Assembly (NCBI RefSeq): GCF_947497915.1
Contig: NZ_CANMIJ010000001.1
Coordinates: 861,611-925,610 of the forward strand
Length of the DNA: 64,000 bases
Direction of reading: 5' to 3'
Source of the DNA: an uncultured Erythrobacter sp.
GTDB taxonomy: Bacteria > Pseudomonadota > Alphaproteobacteria > Sphingomonadales > Sphingomonadaceae
The notes below the pieces were generated by a model, which saw only the letters and a list, made by a program, of their open reading frames with translations, searched no databases and had not been told where the DNA came from. Position 1 is the stretch's first letter; each line of letters starts with the position of its first letter. A program made the position numbers and the translations under genes. Positions 58,652-64,000 of the stretch are shown in pieces.

Positions 58652-59823
58652 AGTGTCTTCTTGGTCTTGCTGCGGTATTCGGGATCATAGCATTTCCCGT
58701 TGAGGTGGCGGCCTGTTCAATGTCCGGCACTCCATTAGAGGCCAGGCAAGAAATTCGCGAAGACAGTTCTTTGCGCCGTCTCGAAGGCAATTTTTTCGTC
58801 GAAGGTGAGATCGAATGGCCTGCCTCTTATGGCGATCCGGCGATCATCAATGGGCGGATCGAAAGCAAATCGGGCAGGTCATATCCCGTACAATTGGAAT
58901 ATTTGGAGCTCTTGGTTCCGTGCGGACTTCAACCGACTCCCCCCAAGAACGCCAGCGGGACTTTCTGGATAACCCGTAAGAAACGTGACGGTCGATATAA
59001 AATGCAGCTTTGGGTGGGGGAATACCTTCCGGAGGCCACGCCGATCATTATCGGTGAGCAATACAACTTCGAAGCGTTGGGCGAACCGCGCGAGCTCAAC
59101 GTCATCCTACCCAATGGCTACAGTGATGAGCCTGAAAAGCAGTGGCCGGTGGTCTACATGCTCGATGGCGGGATGCAGCAGGATTTGATGCTCGTGACCG
59201 GCCTTGAACGCTGGAACCGGCTTTGGGGCCGCAGCGAGCAGGCTATAATCGTCGGGATTGAGACCAAAGACCGGCAACGCGAATTGTTGCCGCCAACATC
59301 TGATCCTGCGGAGCAGAAACAGTATCCGACCGCAGGTGAGAGTGAGGCATTTCGCGACTGGATCGCGAGCAGTGTAAAACCTCTGATAGAACAAACATAC
59401 CGCGCCAACGGCACCGATATTCTAGTTGGCGAAAGCGCGGCGGGCCACTTCGTGGTCGAGACATGGATAAACGCCGCTGAGCTGTTTGACGGTTACGCTG
59501 CCATTTCACCTAGCATGCAGTGGAGCAACCAATCCTTGGCGCGCCAAATCACTGGCCCGTTCGAAGGCAAGCCGCCGATCTACCTTTCGATTGCGGACGA
59601 GGGCGGGGCGACGGAAGAAGGCATTTTGGATCTAGCCGATGCTATGGAAGAGACGCAGAATGTGTGTTTCTCCGACCGGCGGGGCGATCTCGTCCATGCC
59701 AACAGCCTGCACGGACTGCTTCCCGAAGTATTGCAATATTTGCTCCCGACCGAAGCCGATTGGCTGAGCGAATACGGCCTCAAACTTCGCTGTGAACGGT
59801 TGGGGCAGTCGGCCGCACCATGA
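58648..59823 (+). CDS. Secreted esterase (alpha/beta hydrolase, esterase D-like)
   Basis: This 391-residue protein has a signal peptide ([19 protein letters not shown]). The first 120 residues form a unique domain with cysteines, followed by a Fes/esterase D-type hydrolase domain (about 140-375): [22 protein letters not shown], the nucleophile elbow [13 protein letters not shown] (GESAAG) and a C-terminal His candidate in [10 protein letters not shown]. Related enzymes cleave siderophore or other esters. The start is GTG at 58648, overlapping the mcm stop by 4 bp, so it appears to be translated from the mcm transcript despite being unrelated in function. Confidence 0.8.
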   Translation: MKCLLGLAAVFGIIAFPVEVAACSMSGTPLEARQEIREDSSLRRLEGNFFVEGEIEWPASYGDPAIINGRIESKSGRSYPVQLEYLELLVPCGLQPTPPKNASGTFWITRKKRDGRYKMQLWVGEYLPEATPIIIGEQYNFEALGEPRELNVILPNGYSDEPEKQWPVVYMLDGGMQQDLMLVTGLERWNRLWGRSEQAIIVGIETKDRQRELLPPTSDPAEQKQYPTAGESEAFRDWIASSVKPLIEQTYRANGTDILVGESAAGHFVVETWINAAELFDGYAAISPSMQWSNQSLARQITGPFEGKPPIYLSIADEGGATEEGILDLADAMEETQNVCFSDRRGDLVHANSLHGLLPEVLQYLLPTEADWLSEYGLKLRCERLGQSAAP

Positions 59824-60605
59824 GCCTCGGGTTTTCCGTCGATGCGTTGCTGCCAAAAGCGCGAGGCGGGGGACAGCTTCGCATGGGGCTTGTCAGGCTT
59901 TCCGAGGAAGAATGGCTTCAGCCAGAGCCGGACGCGGCGGCGCGCGCTGCAGGTTTCGCCGATTGGCCTGAGGGGGTTCAGCTCACCGCAGAAGCCGCCG
60001 CTCCCGGGGAGGAACTTGCCGCAATGCTTGGTGTGAATGGAGCGCTCCCCGAAGCTGCTCTCTCGGCTCATGAGGATATGTGCCTTCTTACAAAGCGGGC
60101 AGACGAGAATGTGTACCGCCTGATCGGCGCGGCGGTTGCGTGGCCTTCTGATTGGCATCCTAAAGACAAAATTGGGCTGCCATTGCGCGCGCTTCATGCG
60201 CCGATCGCAGGCTATGAAGAGCATCTCGCGACCGGCGTTGATCGGTTTATGGACACCCTCAAGGCGGGCGCGATTTATGGCCGGTGCAACTGGTTTATCA
60301 CGCCGACAGAGGCAAACCGTTGGCTGGCCGCAGGATCGCCGATGGAAGAATTCGCGCATGTTACGCCGGACAATGCCGGTGAGGCGCTGTTCGTGAGATC
60401 AGAGCGTCAGACCTTGCGGCGCCTGCCAGAAACGGGGTCTATCCTGTTCACGATTGGAATTTATGTTCAGCCTCTAGGAAAGCTTGGCCGCGATAATATT
60501 ATGACGCTGAGTGATGCGGTTCAAACACTGATAGCGGGCGAGGGCGATCGCCGGGGCGCTCCACGTTATGCAAATGCGCTGCGCGATTTCGCACTGGGCA
60601 AATAA
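59820..60605 (+). CDS. DUF3445 / heme-dependent oxidative N-demethylase-like protein
   Basis: This 261-residue protein matches the DUF3445 family: a middle EDMCLLTKR with AVAWPSDWHPKDKIGLPLRALHAPIAG (about 88-130), GRCNWFITP, and the C-terminal signature RSERQTLRRLPETGSILFTIGIYVQPL (about 194-220). The family includes heme-dependent oxidative N-demethylases that cleave dimethylamine-type substrates. It overlaps the esterase by 4 bp (ATGA) and is the last gene before a strong terminator. A link with the mcm operon is unclear. Confidence 0.8.
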   Translation: MSLGFSVDALLPKARGGGQLRMGLVRLSEEEWLQPEPDAAARAAGFADWPEGVQLTAEAAAPGEELAAMLGVNGALPEAALSAHEDMCLLTKRADENVYRLIGAAVAWPSDWHPKDKIGLPLRALHAPIAGYEEHLATGVDRFMDTLKAGAIYGRCNWFITPTEANRWLAAGSPMEEFAHVTPDNAGEALFVRSERQTLRRLPETGSILFTIGIYVQPLGKLGRDNIMTLSDAVQTLIAGEGDRRGAPRYANALRDFALGK

Positions 60606-60615
60606 ATAATTCGCA

Positions 60616-60652
60616 CCAAAGCAAAGGGTTCGTATTGCTTTGGCGCGTTTTT
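60616..60652 (+). terminator. Rho-independent terminator of the mcm operon
   Basis: CCAAAGCAA (60616-60624) pairs with TTGCTTTGG (60635-60643) across a 10-nt loop; outer bases GC/GC extend it and a T-run follows (60648-60652). Confidence 0.85.
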
Positions 60653-60747
60653 ACAAATTCTTGTACTTTACTAGAAGGCGAGCGGGCCTATTCTGTTACA
60701 AATAAGAGTCGCAATTGAAGGGTCGCATATTTCTCAGGGGGAAAATT

Positions 60748-61185
60748 ATGCGTAAGACACTTATGATTGCAGCGGCATTCGCAATGCCGCTAACGGCGGC
60801 GCCAGTCATGGCCGATGGCCATTCCGAAGCGCCGGAACTTGCCAAGAAAGACTGGTACAATATCGTCTATTTTAAGTTTCAAGCCGGCAAGGCTGGCGAA
60901 GCCATGAAACTGATTGAAACCTTCCAGGCGGTGGATGCGACGCTTGGCCGCGAAGCGCCGACCGGCTTCCATATGAATTCCGGTGAATGGGATATGATGG
61001 TCGCTTTCAAAATGCATGACGGCATTCAGGAAATGGGGTGGGCGTCCAATCCGCGCGGCGATGAATGGAATGCGGAACTCGCACGTCAACTTGGCGGTGA
61101 GGATAAGGTGCGGGAGCATTGGGAAAAATACTTCTCGTTGGTCGTAAATACCAAGTCGGAGATTGCCCATATCGACACAGACTAG
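60748..61185 (+). CDS. Secreted small protein of unknown function
   Basis: This 145-residue exported protein has the signal peptide MRKTLMIAAAFAMPLTAAPVMA and a mature part with DWYNIVYFKFQAGKAGEAMKLIETFQAVD and DMMVAFKMHDGIQEMGW. The pattern resembles a ferredoxin-like (dabb or ABM-like) fold, though no catalytic residues can be named. The ATG at 60748 follows AGGGGGAAAATT; an upstream in-frame start at 60715 has no signal-peptide logic. It is flanked by the mcm terminator and pccA. Confidence 0.7.
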   Translation: MRKTLMIAAAFAMPLTAAPVMADGHSEAPELAKKDWYNIVYFKFQAGKAGEAMKLIETFQAVDATLGREAPTGFHMNSGEWDMMVAFKMHDGIQEMGWASNPRGDEWNAELARQLGGEDKVREHWEKYFSLVVNTKSEIAHIDTD

Positions 61186-61283
61186 ACCGATGATCGGGCA
61201 CAGCCCGAAATAGTCTGGTTGATCGGGGCCTCCGAGAACGGCATAGGCATTGTGACGCCATTGCATCCTTTCGGAGGTCCCGT

Positions 61284-63338
61284 TTGTTTTCCAAGATCCT
61301 GATTGCCAATCGCGGTGAGATCGCCTGCCGTGTCATTACGACAGCGCGCAAAATGGGGATCGCCACTGTCGCGGTCTATTCCGATGCCGATGCCCGCGCA
61401 CCGTTTGTCAAAATGGCAGACGAAGCCGTGCATATCGGCCCAGCGGCGGCTGCAGAAAGCTATCTGATCCCGGAAAAGATCATTGCCGCGTGCAAGGAAA
61501 CCGGCGCAGAGGCGGTGCATCCAGGATATGGCTTCCTATCCGAGCGTGCGAGCTTTGTTGAAGCGCTTGCCGCAGAAAACATCGCCTTTATTGGCCCGCC
61601 GGCTGGCGCAATCGCCGCGATGGGTGACAAGATTGAATCAAAAAAGCTCGCCAAAGCTGCAGGCGTGAATGTCGTGCCGGGCTTTGTCGGTGAAATTCGC
61701 GATACCGATCACGCCGTCGAGATCTCTGCAGAGATCGGATATCCTGTGATGATGAAGGCCTCCGCTGGTGGCGGGGGCAAGGGCATGCGTCTTGCGTGGT
61801 CTGAAACGGACGTGCGCGAAGGGTTCGAAGCGACCAAGCGCGAAGGGCTCAATTCTTTCGGTGATGACCGCGTGTTTATCGAGAAGTTCATCGAGAACCC
61901 GCGCCACATCGAGATCCAAGTCCTCGGCGATAAGCACGGCAATGTGCTGTATTTGAACGAGCGGGAATGCTCGATCCAGCGCCGTCACCAAAAAGTAGTC
62001 GAAGAGGCGCCCTCTCCGTTCGTCACGCCCAAAATGCGCAAAGCGATGGGCGAGCAATCGGTGGCCTTGTCCAAGGCAGTGGATTATCATTCGGCAGGCA
62101 CGGTCGAGCTGATCGTGAGCGGGGCCGATCCGACAGGCGAAAGTTTCTACTTCCTGGAAATGAATACCCGCCTTCAGGTGGAGCATCCCGTGACTGAGGC
62201 TATCACCGGCATTGATCTGGTCGAGCAGATGATCCGCGTTGCTGCGGGTGAAAAGCTGGCGATGACGCAGGATGACATCGGGATCGATGGGTGGTCGATT
62301 GAAAACCGCGTCTATGCCGAAGATCCTTATCGCGGGTTCCTGCCATCGACCGGGCGGCTGGTTGAATACTCACCGCCTATCGAAGGGTGGGTGGATGACG
62401 GTGAAGTGCAGGGCAAGGCGCGTCGCGGCGTCGCTCATGGCGCAGGCGGCATCCGCATCGATGACGGCGTTTTCGAAGGCGGCGAGGTCAGTATGTTCTA
62501 CGACCCGATGATCGCGAAATTGATCACTTGGGCTCCGACGCGCGAAGAAGCTGCCGACCTCCAGATCGAAGCGCTCGACAGTTTCCGCATCAAAGGGCTT
62601 GGCCATAACGTCGATTTCCTAAGCGCGATTATGCAGCATGACAGGTTTCGCTCGGGCGAGCTGACCACTGGCTTTATCGCAGAGGAATATCCGGACGGTT
62701 TTGAAGGCGCGCCTGTCACAGACGAATTCCGCCGCATGCTTGCGGCAATTTGCGCAGGCAATGAGTTTACGTGGCAGGCCCGCGCTCAGCGTATTTCGGG
62801 CCAGCTTGATGGCTTGCAAGACGTAACCAGCGAATGGCTCGTAAAGATCGGCGATACCCGGCACGAGGTTGTACTGGGTGAAGGCCATGCGGTGGTCGAT
62901 GGCGAGCGTGTGGATGGCAATTGCACATGGCTGCCCGGTATGAACGAAGCGGTCGCGACTACTTCGCCCGATGGGGAAGGCGGCGAGCGTTATGGTTTGA
63001 TCGTAGAGCGCGACGGAAATCACTGGGTGATCACAACTCGCGGCGCATCGCACCGTGCATTGGTGCTGCCTCAACGGCTCGCGCATCTTGAAAGCATGAT
63101 GATCGAGAAGGAGCCGCCTGATCTTTCAAAAATGCTGATCTGCCCGATGCCGGGTATGCTGGTGAAACTGCATGTCGGCGAAGGAGAGGAGGTTCAGCCT
63201 GGTCAGCCACTGGTGACCGTCGAAGCTATGAAGATGGAGAACATCCTGCGCGCAGAAAAACAGGCAACGATCTCCAAAATCAACGCAGCGGAAGGCGAAA
63301 GCCTGGCCGTCGATGCGGTGATTCTCGAACTCGAATAG
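61284..63338 (+). CDS. pccA: Propionyl-CoA carboxylase, alpha (biotin) subunit
   Basis: This 684-residue biotin-dependent carboxylase subunit starts with TTG (61284), preceded by GGAGG at 6 nt. The biotin carboxylase domain (about 1-450) has FSKILIANRGEIACRVI, the ATP-grasp glycine loop KASAGGGGKGMR (about 158-169), ECSIQRRHQKVVEEAPS and EMNTRLQVEHPVTE. A BT linker follows, and the C-terminal biotinyl domain carries VEAMKMENILR (biotin Lys about 653). It pairs with pccB to carboxylate propionyl-CoA to methylmalonyl-CoA. It is a single gene with its own promoter region. Confidence 0.95.
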   Translation: MFSKILIANRGEIACRVITTARKMGIATVAVYSDADARAPFVKMADEAVHIGPAAAAESYLIPEKIIAACKETGAEAVHPGYGFLSERASFVEALAAENIAFIGPPAGAIAAMGDKIESKKLAKAAGVNVVPGFVGEIRDTDHAVEISAEIGYPVMMKASAGGGGKGMRLAWSETDVREGFEATKREGLNSFGDDRVFIEKFIENPRHIEIQVLGDKHGNVLYLNERECSIQRRHQKVVEEAPSPFVTPKMRKAMGEQSVALSKAVDYHSAGTVELIVSGADPTGESFYFLEMNTRLQVEHPVTEAITGIDLVEQMIRVAAGEKLAMTQDDIGIDGWSIENRVYAEDPYRGFLPSTGRLVEYSPPIEGWVDDGEVQGKARRGVAHGAGGIRIDDGVFEGGEVSMFYDPMIAKLITWAPTREEAADLQIEALDSFRIKGLGHNVDFLSAIMQHDRFRSGELTTGFIAEEYPDGFEGAPVTDEFRRMLAAICAGNEFTWQARAQRISGQLDGLQDVTSEWLVKIGDTRHEVVLGEGHAVVDGERVDGNCTWLPGMNEAVATTSPDGEGGERYGLIVERDGNHWVITTRGASHRALVLPQRLAHLESMMIEKEPPDLSKMLICPMPGMLVKLHVGEGEEVQPGQPLVTVEAMKMENILRAEKQATISKINAAEGESLAVDAVILELE

Positions 63339-63551
63339 CTTCAAGTGGCGAATCATAAACGGTTAGCGCGGCGAAACTTTCGCAATTGCGTGCTGCTGTG
63401 AAGTTTCCAAGTTTTTGTACGCAAACGCCAAACTGTGCGCGTTTCGGTGATTTTACACAGTAAGACTCGCCAATCTGCCCTGCATTCGAGAGAATTTGCC
63501 CACCGAATCGCTGTCATTGGGGGCAGCATTGATCTTGGAGGGATTGGGATC

Positions 63552-63830
63552 GTGGCTAAGAAAGGTACTGGCTACTTCGATCGCAAGGGCCAATTTTTTA
63601 AGACTGCTCGCGAAGCAACAGAAAGCGATATCGCAGCTTTGTTCGGACAAATCGGCGAAGGTGAAAGCCTGGCGCCCGGTATCGCGCACATGCTGCTAGA
63701 GCGGCGCACGGATGTCGAGCGCCTCTTTGCCGAGCATGATGAAATGGTCGCTGAAGAGGCTGCCAGCAGCGCTTCGCTTAGCGATATCGGATCGAAAGTT
63801 TCGAAACTCCCCAGCCGGCCTGCCGGCTGA
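63552..63830 (+). CDS. Small conserved protein of unknown function
   Basis: This 92-residue protein begins GTG at 63552, preceded by GGAGGGATTGGGATC. It reads MAKKGTGYFDRKGQFFKTAREATESDIAALFGQIG, followed by GESLAPGIAHMLLERRTDVERLFAEHDEM, and is helical and acidic in its second half. A longer frame from 63435 is not protein-like in its first 39 codons. No signal peptide or known motif is present. It is convergent with a cyclase gene 3 bp away. Confidence 0.65.
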   Translation: MAKKGTGYFDRKGQFFKTAREATESDIAALFGQIGEGESLAPGIAHMLLERRTDVERLFAEHDEMVAEEAASSASLSDIGSKVSKLPSRPAG

Positions 63831-63833
63831 GAA

Positions 63834-64000
63834 TTACTTGTCGATCATCGCCACCGCGCGGATCCAACCGGCGCTTGCGCGTTCGATTTTCACTGGAAAA
63901 CAGCTGAATATGAAGCCATGCGCAGGCAAGGCCTCAAGATTGGTCAGCTTCTCAATCTGATAATACGGACGGATACGTCCCGCTTTGTGGCCTTCCCAGA
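63834..64000 (-). CDS. Cyclase family protein (kynurenine formamidase-like), C-terminal part
   Basis: On the minus strand the frame is open from the window end to a TAA at 63834-63836. The visible part ends YYQIEKLTNLEALPAHGFIF and then SCFPVKIERASAGWIRAVA, the typical C-terminus of the cyclase/formamidase (PF04199-like) family, with NLEALP and FPVKI...A-x-x-RAVA conserved. Such enzymes hydrolyse N-formyl kynurenine or related compounds. The metal-binding HxGTHxD motif would be in the missing N-terminal part. Confidence 0.75.
   Translation of the reverse strand, partial: WEGHKAGRIRPYYQIEKLTNLEALPAHGFIFSCFPVKIERASAGWIRAVAMIDK

Noticed and set aside
1..64000. CRISPR array, prophage or insertion sequence
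   Set aside because: No regularly spaced direct repeats, no cas genes, no transposase or integrase and no phage structural genes were seen on either strand.

Overview
The window looks like a chromosomal segment of an alphaproteobacterium of the Sphingomonadales, most like Erythrobacteraceae. This is inferred from the gene content, not from a database search: an ALAS-type hemA, the hpt-adenine deaminase pair, a propionyl-CoA/methylmalonyl-CoA operon, carboxynorspermidine enzymes, a speF-like leader before an ornithine decarboxylase, and the lepB-rnc-era order. Almost all of it is protein-coding. Genes are packed with many 1-4 bp stop/start overlaps and frequent GTG or TTG starts. There is no rRNA, CRISPR array or insertion sequence, and no complete tRNA.

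Region 1 (1-9,100) is an exopolysaccharide locus. Three glycosyltransferase genes on the + strand (the first cut by the window edge) converge on a minus-strand operon of a Wza-like export lipoprotein, a Wzz-like chain-length/co-polymerase protein and an O-antigen ligase/polymerase. Divergent from that operon is a two-gene unit: an H-NOX (heme nitric-oxide/oxygen binding) protein whose stop overlaps the start of an NtrC/LuxO-type sigma-54 response regulator. The intergenic region carries an excellent -24/-12 sigma-54 promoter facing H-NOX, a near-match facing wza, and inverted and direct repeats between them. This reads as a gas-responsive, sigma-54-dependent switch for exopolysaccharide and is the most interesting system here. 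A 3' fragment of elongator tRNA-Met at 9,025-9,074 suggests that the locus may end at an old integration site.

Region 2 (9,100-23,100) is mostly metabolic: an acyl-CoA dehydrogenase, a lipoprotein, purine salvage (hpt, adenine deaminase), a class IV aminotransferase with a sulfotransferase-like partner, a trehalose operon (otsB, GH15, otsA), an orphan receiver protein, a tyrosine phosphatase, trxB, two MAPEG proteins and a threonine dehydratase-like enzyme. Region 3 (23,100-29,500) holds polyamine genes: carboxynorspermidine synthase and decarboxylase, with an Imm11/DUF1629-like gene between them, then a DUF3137/LemA pair, then ornithine decarboxylase behind a structured leader. Together these could make spermidine by the carboxyspermidine route.

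Region 4 (29,500-49,100) holds a PAS protein, an OmpA-like protein, a nitroreductase, a TauD-family dioxygenase, hemA, murI (apparently starting at ATT), plsY, dprA, three tandem related membrane proteins, topA, a receiver protein, era, rnc, lepB, pgi and two secreted proteins with TonB-C-like ends. Region 5 (49,100-64,000) holds a DEAD-box helicase, glutathione reductase and an SDR, then the propionyl-CoA to succinyl-CoA pathway (pccB, mce, mcm, pccA) with an enoyl-CoA hydratase, an esterase, a DUF3445 heme oxidase-like protein and several small membrane proteins mixed in. The window ends inside a cyclase-family gene on the minus strand.
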